From positions 144,777 through 208,776 of the forward strand of contig VZRN01006441.1 in NCBI GenBank assembly GCA_013397935.1: 64,000 nucleotides of DNA, in the 5' to 3' direction. Numbering within the stretch: the first letter of the stretch is position 1; each line of letters starts with the position of its first letter. This DNA is from Dasyornis broadbenti (taxonomy: Eukaryota; Chordata; Aves; Passeriformes; Dasyornithidae). Made by a program: the position numbers and the translations under genes. The notes below the pieces were generated by a model. It was not told the origin of the DNA, did no database searches, and saw nothing but the letters and a program-made list of their open reading frames with translations. Below, one piece after another: positions 22,259 to 36,112 of this stretch.

Positions 22259-24737
22259 CTGGAGAGAAAAAAAAGAAATCGAAATGTAATAAAAGCACGA
22301 TTTTCAACAAGATAGAACATTCAATGAAGAATTAGTTACTTAAGTAACTCAATTTAGAGTTAATTCAAGGCAACACTCACAAATACACAGGTGAAATATT
22401 AATTTTTAACAATAGGAAACAATCTCTTTACCCCAATTTAAAATATTTTAACATCCACTAACAGTATTCTGAATCGTATTTGAATTGTTTTATTTATGCA
22501 GTTATTGGGTAAGTATCCAAAGTGTAAAGAGAAAGACTGAAAATTCTGATAAAACTGTTTAAAACAATTCACCTCCTGGCTCTTTTTGTTAGTTTAGTTT
22601 CCCAACGGCTCTTCCCAAGTGAAAAGTGCCACTGTTTATCTGTGTTCTACTGTAAAAATCACAGCTGATTCCAGATTCTCCATTAAAAACACACCAATTT
22701 TTCAGACACTTCACCAAGACCAATTTCACAGTGATTTGAAATTGTTTGCTTAAATCTTGCAATAAGAAATATAAATTATGCTCCACTGAGGACTGGCAGT
22801 TCCTTTTCTTCCCACCATTTGCTGTGTCCAGATTTTGTCCTTGGATGTAAATGATGGCGTTCTGCATTACAAAGCTTGAAACCAGAATTCTAACTAACAC
22901 AGCTCTGACCCATATGGCCATGCTGGAATATTTCTAGGTCAGGTAGGAAATGTTAATATTCAGATTAATTTTAATGTTCAGGTTAATCAAAAGAGCCCCT
23001 TCAAGTCAGGCAAAGCCCTGAAGCACTAACAGGAAGTCAGTGCAGCTTTGTATTAGCAGATCCCTTAGAGGAAAGAGGGGGTTTGTAAAACAGCACCACC
23101 TTTATTTTAAAAAAAAAAAATTAGAAATTATGTTCTAACACCTCTTCAGGGTATTTTCTTCACAAGATACACAGAAGTTGATTTGATAGCAAAACCTTTG
23201 CTGGATTATGATTTTTCTGTAACAACGTCCCTTATTTAGAGTAATTACAAACACAGCTGGATGTGGGAAAATGCATCATTTTCAATCAATAATTACTTGG
23301 CCCTGCAAGAATTTTACCTTAAAAACTTTTTAGGAAAACTTTGTACTTTTGCACTTAAGCCTCACCTTGCTAAGAAAGACTTAAGGGGTTGGGTTTTTTT
23401 CAGCAATTATGCCTAAATAGGCATTGAATAGACTTAGGCCTCCCAAGGAAAGCCTGAAGTTTCCCGAGTCTGACGTTTCCCAAGCCAAATACGCCAATTC
23501 AAACCATCTTTCCCTCGCTGCTCTTCCCATTGGAGTTTTCCAGTTTCTGATGCTTTCATTTAGTGGAATTCTACCGGCAGTTTTATATTTAATCCTTCCT
23601 ATCTCCACCGCCAGAGGGTGAAGCTTTCCAGCACCCCATGGGATGCTGTTTCTGTGGTAAGTTGTGTGACCCGGTGTGAAGGAGAAGTGAATGTGGTGCC
23701 AGCAGATGTTGGATTAGATCCTGGGGTTCTGCTGCTCAGTGCAAGTTTTTGCCTTTTTCCAGTATGACCTTTGCTTTATATCATTTTCTGTGGACTTCTA
23801 CAGAAAACTGCATCATCTCAGTATTTTTAATATAAAAACTGACGGTCTCATGGAGAGATCTAAACAATTCTGACAAATATGCTTGGGGTACTAACACCAC
23901 CTTGGGTAAGCGAGCCATTGATACAGGACTCCATCAATACTTACAAACATCCACCTGCCAAATTCTATGGGGAACAGAATTTTATTTACCAGCTGTCTGG
24001 CTCAAACCCCAGAAGAATAAATAATTTCAGAGCATTTCCCAGGCAGAAGGCACTAGCCCACATTATTCACACTTGTAGACTGAATATCTGGCAATGCAGA
24101 AAGTCAAACACCAGCAATTAAGTGTCTGTCTCCAATTTAAAAATAATTCTTCAAGTCTAGCAGTTTTGTTTTGCAGAATGTTTTTAGCAAGTGTTTACTC
24201 TGCTTTCATTTTAAATTACACATCTCCCCAAACAAGTCAAGGCTTCCTTTCCAAAAAATATTCTTTCAGTATCTACTTTCTGCCTTTGTCTGGTATCAGA
24301 CCTGCTTATAAGTAATATCCCACATTCTTTTCATTCCAGTAACATCTTGTAGCAATTTACATTTTTCCAGGCTTCTTTTAACTTTAGCATTTATTTACTA
24401 TGAAACATAACTTTCTCTGGGAAACATTAAGGGTCTGAATAACCAAAAGTTCACAATTTTTTATATCATTGTTTGACTGTCAAGATTTAACTCTTTGTAA
24501 ATCTCATTCACTCTCAGTCTCCTTATTTACAACATCAGACTCCTCAGAAGTCACAAAAAATTAGGTAGCTCTGAAGTGCTTGGAAATTCTTAGACAATAT
24601 TCAGAGCGTAAATATTCCAAACTCCTTTTCTACAACTGTAATTCACGGCTTGGGATCTCAGGAAAATCTGTTCATTTAAGACATCTAAAAAGATTCAGGC
24701 ACTGTAAGTCAAGAACTTGTAGGAAAAAGTACTGTAC
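22259..24737 (-). other. USP10: USP10 intron 10
   Basis: This 2.5-kb AT-rich intron contains short chance ORFs only. Nothing else is supported. Confidence 0.9.
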
Positions 24738-24918
24738 CTTATGTGACCACCAAAAATATCGGTGATTGGAGTCTGGACAAAGTCAGCCTGGCGAGTGACC
24801 GAGGATTTGTTGCGAGGTCCCACCTGCTCCCACTCATCCTCACTGCCTTCCCCCTGCTCCTCCTGCTCCTCTTCCTTGGGAACACTCTGAGCCTCAGGGC
24901 CGTTGGACACCGACAGTT
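24738..24918 (-). CDS. USP10: USP10 exon 10 (acidic insert)
   Basis: This 181-nt exon encodes LSVSNGPEAQSVPKEEEQEE, QGEGSEDEWEQVGPRNKSSV and TRQADFVQTPITDIFGGHI. The Glu-rich block is the acidic insertion within the USP10 catalytic domain; IFGGHIRS is part of the core fold. The acceptor is TTGAAG and the donor CATAAG then GTACAG; both boundary codons (Lys, Arg) are split and rejoin correctly with exons 9 and 11. Confidence 0.97.
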
Positions 24919-26094
24919 CTTCAAGTGACCAAGGGAAAAAACAAATTGGGTTTGTTAGACAGATACAGACTTTGAAAGGCAAAAACCCCAACACAATTTT
25001 CTGAGGATAAAATGTGTAAATAAAAGAGAACAAGCGTATTCCAGGCTTGCTGCCAGCTGGACACATCCATGTCTTAACAGAAGACATCTCACTGATGACT
25101 GTATGCAAACAGCAAACTTTGATATATTTTTAGTAGTAAATTTATGGAGTAGAAAGGTAGAAAGTCAAGTGTTATTCTGGAAACAAAATGATGCCATTAT
25201 TAAATACAACTCCTTCTCTGCACAGGTATTTTACAGGGAAGCCAAGGCTTAGCAAATATTTTCCCTGCAAGTGCCAAAGTCAGGAGGCTATAAACTGAAC
25301 ACAGCTAAAGAACAAAATATGCAATGACTTTATATCCTAAAACATTTACCCTACTAAAAAGAAACTGGATAATTAGTGATCTGAATTCTGTACGTGGCTA
25401 AGGCTTGCAGTATTCTGTTTTATTTATAAAGGGGGTTCAATTTAAAGCCACTATAAACTAAACTGGCATTTTACTCTGCATACAAATTCTAATAATTCTT
25501 GCGAAGTAAATTCTCCTCCAAATTTGATCGTAAGGATTTTCGAATAATTTAGTTATGCTGTTTACGTTAGACACAAATTAGCCATCAATCTAGAAGTTTC
25601 CACTTCAAAATAAAAAGATCTTAATAGCTGGTTTAAAGATCAGTGAAAAAGACACTGATATATTTTTGAACTGCCATGGAGAGAGTCAGAAACCACTGAC
25701 ACTGCAGATGTTATGAGTAACAAGCACATTTATGCTTGAGACAAGACTGGTCACCAAGAGCTCCCAATAATGCTCAGCTGGGCTCAGTAAAAACGTGTAA
25801 TACTGACTTTTGTTGTTCAGGAGGACCCGGGATATGACTTATTCAGAGGATTTATAGAATGATGATGCCTTTCCAGAAACCCAGTACTCTTCAGATCATT
25901 CATAAACTGGGCAGAATGGACTCACTTTATCCAGATCTTAACAAAATATTATTTGATAATGTCCAAGTCCTCTAAAACATGGCATTCTACCCCTATCTTA
26001 ACATCTACTCTAAGCATTACTCTGTATTAAAGAATCACCACATAAAAACAGTATTTGAAATCAATTGTTTGCTATAAAAAAAAAATCCACTAAC
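24919..26094 (-). other. USP10: USP10 intron 9
   Basis: This 1.2-kb AT-rich intron (GTTAGT donor, TTGAAG acceptor) has no recognisable additional feature. Confidence 0.88.
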
Positions 26095-26194
26095 TTTCAT
26101 TATGTGGAGAGAGAAGTTTCTTGAGGGTCAGCATTTCTTCATGAAGTCCATTGAGGATAAATCCCAAGTATTCTTCAGCATCCTCTTGCCTGCC
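26095..26194 (-). CDS. USP10: USP10 exon 9 (QEDAEEY box)
   Basis: This 100-nt exon encodes GRQEDAEEYLGFILNGLHEE and MLTLKKLLSPHNE. RQEDAEEYLGFIL is the conserved USP box next to the active-site cleft. The acceptor is TTGTTCAG and the donor GAAA then GTTAGT; entry is phase 0 and exit leaves one A for a split Lys codon. It is too short and low in ATGs to show as an ORF by itself; it was found by frame continuity between exons 8 and 10. Confidence 0.96.
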
Positions 26195-26944
26195 CTGAAC
26201 AAATTTTTTTTTTTTCAATTAATTCTATGACATTTTCAAGGTTTCCTTTTAAGACAAGCTTCACTGGACATGCAGCTTTCTCCTATTAATTTAGCTAATT
26301 CAGCAACTACGCAGTCTAAAGTTGTAACGTCAAATAAAGTTTAGATTTTATTATAACAACACCTCATTTTTAGCCAGTTAAAACCACACTGCCCTAAGCA
26401 GTAAATACAGAGAATAAGCTCCACAATGGCTACAAGAATCTCTGCATTCTTCTCAATACAAATGCCATTTAACGTGTGAGTTGGTATTTTTTCCCTCCAT
26501 TTCTTTTAAAACCACTGTTAAAAGTTGCTGTCAAGCCAAGGTCAAATCAAAGGATGGTTTGAATTATTATCTTTTCTTTAAATTGAAATGAAACCTGAAC
26601 AAGTATTTTGAAGTTTCTGGACCTTCAGTCTCAGCTGAACGCCTCATAAAAATGAACCTCTGCTCATTTCTTAAACGTAAATCAATTGGTAACTCATTAT
26701 AGAAAGGGATGTTCTGTTCTAACAGTAATTTTTCCATTATTCTGACATATCAAACTGCCAAACCTGTAATTAACATTTTCCTATAATTTAGGTCCCAAGA
26801 CAGTCGAGCTTCATTACAATGAACTATCAATGAGCTGATTTTAGTGGCATTTGAGCACAGATCCTGAGGTTTGGCTTTGCAGATTTTTAAGCCCTGCGAC
26901 TGCCCTGCACTGCAATTCCAGAAGTCAAGGATTTGAAGTCTCAC
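26195..26944 (-). other. USP10: USP10 intron 8
   Basis: This 750-bp AT-rich intron (GTGAGA donor, TTCAG acceptor preceded by a T/A-rich tract) shows nothing else. Confidence 0.9.
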
Positions 26945-27048
26945 CTTTTCTGACAGACTTGACTTTATAACTGTCAAGAGCCTGTAAATGTAGGTTGGTT
27001 CAAAGGCAGCTCCTGGTCTGATGTCTCTCACTATTTTATCACCTAAAG
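26945..27048 (-). CDS. USP10: USP10 exon 8
   Basis: This 104-nt exon encodes LGDKIVRDIRPGAAFEPTYI and YRLLTVIKSSLSEK, conserved USP10 catalytic-domain sequence. The acceptor is CCTTGCAG; the donor is GAAAAG then GTGAGA. Two entry bases complete the split Ala codon from exon 7; exit is phase 0. Confidence 0.97.
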
Positions 27049-28230
27049 CTGCAAGGTGAAAGAGAATTCATGTAAGTAACAGTACGTGAAAGGTTTTATA
27101 CATTATACCTTAACATCCTCCTCACACATCACTAGATTTGGAGTCCAGCACTTTTTTACTAATAAGTTTTATTGTAATTTTGGTGTCTTGAGCTCAGAAT
27201 TTATCAGACACAACTCTTATCTGTAAACACTGTTTTAAAACATACCACCCTGCATAAACTTACAGATCCTCAGGAACAGTTCTAAGAAGATTAACAAGAA
27301 TATCCACAGCCATCACAAAAGAACGCCTCTAGTGCTACTTACATTTTTGCGTATCTTTTGTACTAGAAGAACACGTCCTCAAACCTTTTGTGTATTTGCA
27401 ATTCTAAGAGATCACTTTTCCTCACTGCACAAAAAAAAACCCCAAGGAACAGCCTGACAGAATGTTCCACCTAATGGCAATACAAGGCCTCAGAACTATC
27501 CTTGAAAACCACACAATAAAATGACCTACAAGTAAAATAAGTTGCATAAGCCAGTAAGATTTGTTTTACAGAAAGAAACCACAGAAATGTCTGAACTGTT
27601 TGGAAATCACTGGAACAACCGGCTCCTTGTGATATTTCCTTATCATGTTACATAAAGAACAGTTTCAGGAATGTGCTTGTTTCTACAAGTTTGCAATACA
27701 ACAGACTTGGTTTAAAACTAAGATTAAACAACTGAAACTTCTAAGACAACTTATTTGCATCAAAAAATATTCTATTCCTCACTACACTACATAATCATCA
27801 TTGAACCTAAACATTAGCAGGAAACAGACACTCCTAAAGTTTTCCCACTGGAACCAGAAGCCAGGATAATATTCCTGCAGGCAATCTCCAGCTGCTTAAG
27901 GGACCTGTTATGGCCCCATTTTGTTGCAAATCAGAGTGTTCAGGATTTAAGGAACAGAATTGAGCAATCTGATAAACAAACAGCTGGAAATATGTTAAGG
28001 AAGTGGAGGAAAATACCGGGAGTATCAAATGTTTCTCTTAGAAAGGGTATGTTCTTAGAAGACATCTTCACAATTCAGTGAACCTTCAACAAAAACTGTT
28101 CTTTTGGCACTTGTACATTTGGTTCACCAAACAGAAGAAAAAAAAAAAATCTAAGGTGCAACACCTCCCCCAACGCAGATCTTTACCCCAAAGGCTTCTT
28201 CCCATCATTTTATGCTTTGTTCCCACTCAC
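27049..28230 (-). other. USP10: USP10 intron 7
   Basis: This 1.2-kb intron (GTGAGT donor, TTGCAG acceptor) has no repeat family or exon that I can recognise. Confidence 0.9.
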
Positions 28231-28286
28231 CTTGCTTTGCTTTAGGAGGTACAGGCATATTAGTGAACTCATTCATTAAACGAACA
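28231..28286 (-). CDS. USP10: USP10 exon 7 (micro-size, 56 nt)
   Basis: This short exon encodes VRLMNEFTNMPVPPKAKQ. The acceptor is TGTTTCAG and the donor GCAAG then GTGAGT. One entry base completes a split Phe codon with exon 6 and one exit base starts a split Ala codon. The mammalian protein has PKPRQ where this has PKAKQ. Confidence 0.95.
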
Positions 28287-28719
28287 CTGAAACAGAAGGA
28301 ACAACTGGACATGAGCAGCAAGTTAAGACTTGGACAAGTAATGCAATTAGATCATTGTCATTCTGACGGCCAAAAGAAAATAAAATCAAAGAATGTCATC
28401 ACAAAATCGGAGTAAAGTTCAGATGTAAAAATCAACCTGATCATTGCAATGAAACCCAAGTGTTGGGTTGCTCCTTGCACCTCTCACAGTTCATTTTTGT
28501 ACATTAAACACTGTGTAAAACTGACATTCCCAAGGCAACAGAATTATCTTCCTTGACAAGCCAAGCACTTGTAAAATACCAAGTTCATCATAAAAGTATC
28601 ACCCAAAAACACATGCAAAACTTCTGGATACGTATCAACTTTTAACACCAATTTGTTAGGTATTTCTGAATGAGTTTAGTCAGATCCCAGACTTTATTCC
28701 TTTTTCCCAAGCTACTTAC
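28287..28719 (-). other. USP10: USP10 intron 6
   Basis: This 433-bp intron, the shortest in the gene, has donor GTAAGT and acceptor TTTCAG. Nothing else is seen. Confidence 0.9.
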
Positions 28720-28829
28720 AAACTGTCTAGCATTGGTGTGGAGGTACAGGGCCTCTGCGATTTGGAATACATTGGAATGGACTTCATTAAATGATACATT
28801 GGAGGGCAAGCAACCAAGGCTTGCAGGGT
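28720..28829 (-). CDS. USP10: USP10 exon 6
   Basis: This 110-nt exon encodes TLQALVACPPMYHLMKSIPM and YSKSQRPCTSTPMLDS, directly following the active-site Cys box. The acceptor is GCACAG, phase 0; the donor is AGTTT then GTAAGT, leaving two bases for a split Phe codon. KSQ replaces the mammalian KVQ, creating an SQ dipeptide. Confidence 0.97.
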
Positions 28830-30365
28830 CTGTGCAGAGGCATTAAGGAAATATGCAGAAAATGGCGTCTGTGTAGTAACCAAATATTCAATTATATGCA
28901 AAATTATATGCAAAACAGAGCTGTATTTTTATTAAGTAGCTCAATCCAATAATTGGACTGGAAAAGAGGATGAAGCTTCATCACAACATCAACCAATAAT
29001 GTACAGAAGTTAGACTAAAAACACCCCAGAATCTTGTAACACACAGTGATCACTGACATTTTGATCATGGCAAAACTCCTAATTAATGGGTAAGGAAACA
29101 TCTCATCCAGGTGTAGTAGAAGAACTTTCATAAGAAATACTTTATGACATTAACAATTTGAAAATTGGCAGGAGAGAATCTGGAACACATTTTCTGAGAG
29201 GAAAGGAAGAAACCAGCTGAAACTTAAAGGTGCTGAGTCACCCCTGCAACCAAAGCAAAACCCGCTGAGATGGGAGACATTCTGCAGTGCAAAGAGCTAG
29301 GAACAAGCTGGAAAAGTCCAGAGTATGCTGAAAGAGCAATACTTTAGAAACATCACAGTCTGTGCTAGCTGGTGAGAGAACTGAACAGAGGAAATGTATT
29401 GTAAGACTGGGAGGAAAGGGAAATGACAAAATACGGCATCGATCTCAACAGCTGAAGAGAGAGATTTGATCCCTACAGTGTGCAAAATTTGAAACAAATT
29501 CCCATGTAAAACTTCAAGACTGGAAAAAGATGAGCTAAGACGTATAGTATATGCAACGAAATGAGTGCTGAACTGGTTATATAAGATAAAGCCTTTGTTT
29601 AAAGCATGATCATTGGTCTGGAAATAGTTTATTAGGCTCTGCCATGATCAGTCTTGAAATGGGATTTAGTATTTTCCACCAGCAGTATCAGCACTTAAAG
29701 TACCCCAAGTGTCACTTGCAGTCAGACTTGCTGACATGGGAGATCATTTTTAAAAATTTTATTATTTTTATTAATATCATAATATAGCACTGAGGGAAGG
29801 TACTTTCTGCTCCTCAGAGTAAAAGTTATGTTTGCAGGGGAATACAACTCCAGTTCATCAAGAGCAAGCTCATCTTCCATATGTAAGGTTGTAGAAGGAT
29901 TAATTCAATGCTGCTTTACACAGATGTTTCAACAGTGCCAACCTACTCAGCACAAACCCAAATGGATCCCCCTTAAACTGCAAAACAAAGCCCAAGAGTA
30001 AGAACAGTTACTTCAAGAGCAAAAGAGAAACAACCACTCAAATGGATGCACAGAGTCATGGGGAAACACTGCTAGAATTTACAGGAAGGGTTTCAGCCAG
30101 GAGAAGTTACAGTTCTGAAATATTCTGACACAGGTAACAAACTGCCAACGGCATTGCAGGGGAACCCTGCACACCAGGTTCAATGATGCAAAACAGCCCC
30201 GGATTTCTGGCTGCTACACTTCAACATTTTAACCACGGGAGCAGGATCTGGGGAGACAAACACCTTTTCATAAAATACTTACCAGAACAATCCAGAAAAA
30301 GTTTGACAGACATAATATATAAATATTAATTTAAGAGCATTAATTTTTTTCCCAGGGAAGGATAC
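28830..30365 (-). other. USP10: USP10 intron 5
   Basis: This 1.5-kb AT-rich intron (GTATCC donor, GCACAG acceptor) has no recognisable repeat or RNA gene. Confidence 0.9.
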
Positions 30366-30457
30366 AGCATTGATGTAGCACCAGTTTCCTTTGTTGATCA
30401 GCCCTCGGGGTTGCAAAGACACTGGTTTATGTATTAGTCTTACATTTTCCAGTATTT
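30366..30457 (-). CDS. USP10: USP10 exon 5 (catalytic Cys box)
   Basis: This 92-nt exon encodes ILENVRLIHKPVSLQPRGLI and NKGNWCYINA. GLINKGNWCYINA is the USP Cys box; the Cys (about residue 419, equal to human Cys424) is the nucleophile. The acceptor is TTCTGCAG after a good pyrimidine tract; the donor is AATGCT then GTATCC, phase 0. The first two bases complete a split Glu codon from exon 4. Confidence 0.97.
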
Positions 30458-33400
30458 CTGCAGAATGAGAAACAGTAAATTGAGCATCAACAAAACTCTC
30501 GTGGCCATTAAACAAGTATCTGCTGCAGCATTACGCAGTAATTCAAATCAATGAACAAGATTCCCAGAAACTTCAGCGAATTATTTTCACTCCATTTAAC
30601 CACTGCTCACATTCCAAATCAGCCGTTTTTTCTTCCACCGAAGACATCCCGGGATTAAGGTCAGGAGACGCTGGTACAAAACCAATCGTTGTCATTTCAA
30701 AACAAGACCTATTGATTTGGATGTTTGTTTTCCTAAAACCAGATCCTTTTATTTATCTTGCTACATAGATACATACACAGATATAAAATGCCATTAGCTG
30801 GACTCACTTGTCACCAATTTCATGGCGTATTTCCCACATTTTTCTGCTTTGAAGAGAGATGAAGCAAACACAGCAGTCTCAGTTTAGAAGTCTGACCGTT
30901 CACTATCACACAAGAAAACCATCTCAGTGCAAACACACAGCCAGATGCTACCCTGCTCTTCAGAACAGGCTGTTTCATTTAAGACTTCCAAAATCTACGA
31001 GATAACAGCCCTACATAATGTAATTCCTGCTCTTTCCTGCTTTCAAAACCTTCAGCAATGGCCCAAGTTCAAAACTTAGAAACCACTGCACATTAGTCTG
31101 TCCCAGTTATGAAACCGAGAGCAACACAGGCAGCTTTTCCAGGAATCCTGACTTGTTATTTAGGTACCTAAATAAGAACAGTTTAAAGGAAATGTTGGAG
31201 CTTGTATATTTTAAATTTGCAAAATAAGGACAAGATGGATATAAGACAAAATACAAACTGCAAATAAATATAGCAATTGTATACCAACGGAGCTATTTAT
31301 TTTTATAATAAATGTGAGGGCCTATAAAGCCCTTATATGCTATAAACGGAAAGAGTTTGAGCTGTTCACTAGAGGGACTAAACAGATAAAATAACATGAC
31401 ATAGGTAGAAAACCAGAGGTACAAAGCTGTAACTAAGCAGAGGAGGTAGCAGAACTGCAAACAAAATCCACGTCCTTCTACTTCTGAACTATCTCCCTCT
31501 CTGTAAGATCATATTTCCTGCACATGACACCACTTCTAACCAAATAAAATTTGGTTAAAAATAGAAAAATTTTAATTCAGCTGTCTATTACACGAAGAAT
31601 GTGCCACCTGAAAGAGCAGACAGCAAAGAAATGTAAAATGGAAGATCTAGCAGATATGCAGCAGAAGATTCTTTTCTATGAGGGCTAAAATATGTTATTA
31701 AATTACTGCTAAAGTACTTCAGAATATATTATTAGAGCAGCAACATTTGAACTGTGTTCACACATACAATATTTCTGTTAACATAACTACTCACTGTTGA
31801 AAGTAAGGATAAAAGCAATGGGAAAAGTTTCTATTTGTCGTGTCTACCAGTAACCTCTGACATTCGTTCTCTTCTTCCCCATTTTTGCATCATGCTAAAT
31901 AAAGATATTATCAGGACCTTTAGCATCCTCTTGTGGTCACAAAGCTGCTTTGTTAACAGGCTCCGGTGCAACTCCTGTGAGTTTTGCTTCTTTTAACAAA
32001 AACTTTGGTTTGTGTACAGCAATTACATTCAATACCACATTTCCAGCTTACAGTTAACATTTACACAGTAACCCAAAGAACTTTTACAAGAGCAGTGGAA
32101 CAAAAATACACTTCCATCCATGAGAAAATCTTAACATTTCAAAACCTGTTGGAAAGCTCATGTCATTACCCAGAAAACTCATTTCCTTTGGAGGGCTACT
32201 GACTTGTGAAATGAGGCCTTGATTTGGAAACGTATCTAGAACCATTTTATCATGTTTAGATATTTCTGTTGGTGAACAGAAAGCCTTTTGCTGAAGTTCA
32301 TTCACTGGGTTTAGTTATTGCAAATATCTCTCTGATTTTACTTAAAAAGGTAATTTCCTAATCAAAGCAAGTGATAAGTTTAATGAAAGAGAAGCCCCAT
32401 GGATATGGCGTCCATGTTGAAGAGGTGGTTACAAGTCAGGAATTGAACACTTGGCTTAAGGCCCTGATTTAGAGAACATTGTGTCTGTCACTCTGGTCTT
32501 TCCTCGAATCTGGACAATGACCAAAAAATTCCAGGACAACACTGCTGGATGATCCCACATAAAAACATTTCTGTAGGAGTGCACTGTGAACGTGCAACAG
32601 GCTGCATTTGTGAAGTTTATAAAACCCCCCAGACCCTGGGTGTCTCCACAACTCCCTGCTTTAGCATTTACCTACCTTTACAATAAGAAAAAATTCTACT
32701 ATGTCATATTGAAACACCTTTCTTACAATCTGAACTAATTCTGTTCTTTTCACTAGGCAATTCACAGTTCTGCCAAGACATCTTCTTCATGAATTTCTTT
32801 TGTATATTTGGATTTAAAACCACAGTCACTCCAACGGTATCATCCGAGACGAAGTAAATCCAAATTTTCCATGTCTGCCCACATGGTTTTTAAATCTTAC
32901 TTCCATTTTTTCTGCTGCACTATGAAATTTTCCTTCTGAAGGAATGCCCAAAGATTGCCATTGCATCAAGGCCTCAACAGCAACAGCAGAATTCGTTATC
33001 CTCCATGTCTTCCATGTAAATTGGTATTAACACACATTGGTAAAAAAACAACCTGGTCTTCTTCAGCTGTACTACACTCATCAACTCCCTAGAACCTCCA
33101 GATCCTTTTCTCTAATACTTCTATCATTAGTTCTTTACATTATACTTGCATTTGGTTTCTGTTCTGGTGTATCCTTCCATACTTGCATTTATTGGATTCC
33201 CTTCCTTCTAATTTACAATCATTCCGGATTTAGTCAGATCTTAAATGTTTCTGTTCTTCAATTCATCTGAAATCCTGCCTGCTGTAAACAGATTTTATGG
33301 GCACTCTTAAGTCCATCATCCACAGTGAAAACACTGCAAGAAAACATGATTCAGAAAATTGTTTTAGATTCTCTCACTGAAATTCTTCCTAAGATGACCA

Positions 33401-36112
33401 AGAACAGTTAAAAGACTACTCAGAGAATTGACAGTTTTCCGATCACTTATTTCTTTAGCTTATTCACAACATTATATAGGCATTATGATCAGGTTACCAT
33501 CAGAAGGAAGTAATTGGAATGTGGCAAGTAAAGCCTTAAAAGAGTCTTATTTTTTACAAATACCATTTATAACCTTACTATCCCTTAGATATTAATTATT
33601 AAAATGTTTGTTCTAGCATCTAAATTAGGCTGTGGTGCATAATTACTACAGCTGTCCCTTTCTAAACACCCAAGGGCAGCATCTGCACAGCAGGAACATT
33701 TTGGACACTTGCTAAAATTAACTCTTGTTTGTTTCTCATCAAGATTTAACATGGAATTTGTCTGTTCTATTTATTTTCTAGTCCTGATCAGCTCATTTTG
33801 TGTAGCTTCTGTATAAATTTGAGGCCAAAGAAACCACATATCTCAGCACATGGAATCAAGCAGCATTAAATTATCTTCAAGGTGCCTATAAATCATTAAC
33901 CTCCCTTGTAGTAACTGCTGAAATTGAGGTACAAACCAACAATTTGTTCCTGGAAAAGTAACTTATCTGCTTGTGTGGCGAGTACCTGTTCTAAATAAAA
34001 ACTGTACAGAAGGACCTCAGCACTCCAACAATGGGTTGTTTTGTTAATTTTGTTAATTTGATTTGTTAATTTTGCTTTTTAACTCAAGATACCTCAGGTG
34101 TAGATTTTACCTGTGTCCAGCACCCTATGGCACTTGTGGTCAAAAATTCATCCCCACTGGAATGAGCTGAAGCTGGTGAATTCCCAGCAAATCCAACAGG
34201 AAGATCTGAACTCAGCCACAGGGAAAACAAGGAACACACCAGCAGCTCTCTCTGACAAACACACAGACCCTCACACAGTGATGTTCATCGAGGCAGGAGA
34301 TTAGAAATTAAACACGTACAGAACAGAGCAACAGATCTGTCTGGAAATCATGGACTGAAACTCTTGTACCACATTTCTGAGTGTGGGTGTATGAACAAAG
34401 CACTGAGGTGCCTGTTTTCCAAACAGGACAGAGAACACTGAAGTACAGAAAATAAAGAAAAACACCTTTTTCCACAGAGCAAAGCACTGATTACATTGCA
34501 TTCAGAACTTCAAGGAACATTTTATACCCAAATCAGCAGCATCTGAATTACAAGAATTGCAGCAATAACTCCTACCTAAATGAGCTACAATGAGCAGATG
34601 AATTCTTTTTGTCTATACTCAGATTACTCCTCTGCCCAAACAGCAAGCTAATAGCGAAGGTGCCGAAGAAAACTCTGTCAAAGTTACATTTGTGTTTTAC
34701 TACATTAAAGACAAAACAAAAAGCTCTGCTCCCACCTGGTGGCAAAAAATAGCACAGAAACAGTAAAAGTCTACAAAGTTAACTCAGAGCTGGAACAACT
34801 TGAACAAGACAAAAAACCTTATGGCAAGCAGTCCTAGCTTTATGACTGTCACAAAATAGTTTTAAGCTAAATTAATTACCAAATGATACCTTGAGATTTT
34901 AAGGCTACAACATTCTCCACATGGGTTCATACAGACTGTAATCACCTTCTTTTATATATACAGTTTGTTTGAATATAGTGTTTGTGACATCTAAGTGGAA
35001 AATACACTGAAATATAAATTATTCTGAGAGCTTTTCTCTCAACAGACAATTCTGAGTAATGAAACCATTGCTGAGTAAGGAGGGATGAGAGGCAGCACAT
35101 TATTTCTGGGCACTCTGAACATCATCTCCAGGTCAGCTTCTGTTAAAAGTGGAAATCTGACTCGAAGCTGTCAGATTCAAAACAGCACTGTACTTGTAAA
35201 TTAGCTAACAGCATAAATAGCAGGATTCTGCACAAATCTTCTCACACATGGACCACTTCAGAGATTTAAAATAATTACTTTGGTTCCAACACTCATGAGT
35301 CAGTGACACAAAATGCATCCAAACTGGGAGAACTTCAAGTTTTCTGGCTGAATCTGCACAAACAATCTCCTCCACCTTCCAGCATTTCTCATTAGGACCA
35401 CAAATATGACAGGCTCAAGAGTGAAAGCCTTTACAGCACTCATTCCCTCTCTTGATGTCCCCTCTGGACAGCTCCTTATGATTATTCCTGAACAGGGAAT
35501 AGCTAGCATTGCTTATGGATAAAGCAATACTGTTCATAATGCTAAAAGGATAATGCTAAAATTGCAAGGACATACCTCTCAAACAGCATCTTAGTAAATA
35601 CGGTATTTCCTGAATTGAAATTTCTGAAGCAAGACCTACATAGGCATTACACTTCAGCTGCTGTTAAGTGTCCAGGAATTTCAGCTACTTTGGTATAAAT
35701 ATAGTAACACTCTTCTTGCAATGGAATACACCACAAAATGATCAATTCTGGATAATATAACACACCATTTTCAGAACAAACCTTTCTAACATACTCTCCT
35801 TGTTACAACAACACACAGCTGAACACAAGCAGCCTATTTCAAACCACAGATCACTTCCACAGACTGTTTGACAAGCTGTTTGACAAGCAGCAAGAGTTTG
35901 ACCGTATCTGGGATAATGACATGGCAATGCCTGGTTGGAATGTTTACTCAGGGGAATACAAAACTGGCTTATTCAAATGGCATCCTTCATGCAGTGTTTG
36001 AACAGTTGTCTCATTACCAGAAGAATGTTCTCTATCAATATTGCACACTCCTGTTTACAAGCACAGTTAATACCCTTCCAGTGTAACATCCACTCGTGTG
36101 TATTAACTATAC
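30458..36112 (-). other. USP10: USP10 intron 4
   Basis: This 5.7-kb AT-rich intron lies between the large N-terminal exon and the Cys-box exon. It contains T-rich simple sequence near 34035-34080 (GTTAATTTT units) and a small direct repeat (CTGTTTGACAAG) at about 35863-35888. No other gene is supported. Confidence 0.88.
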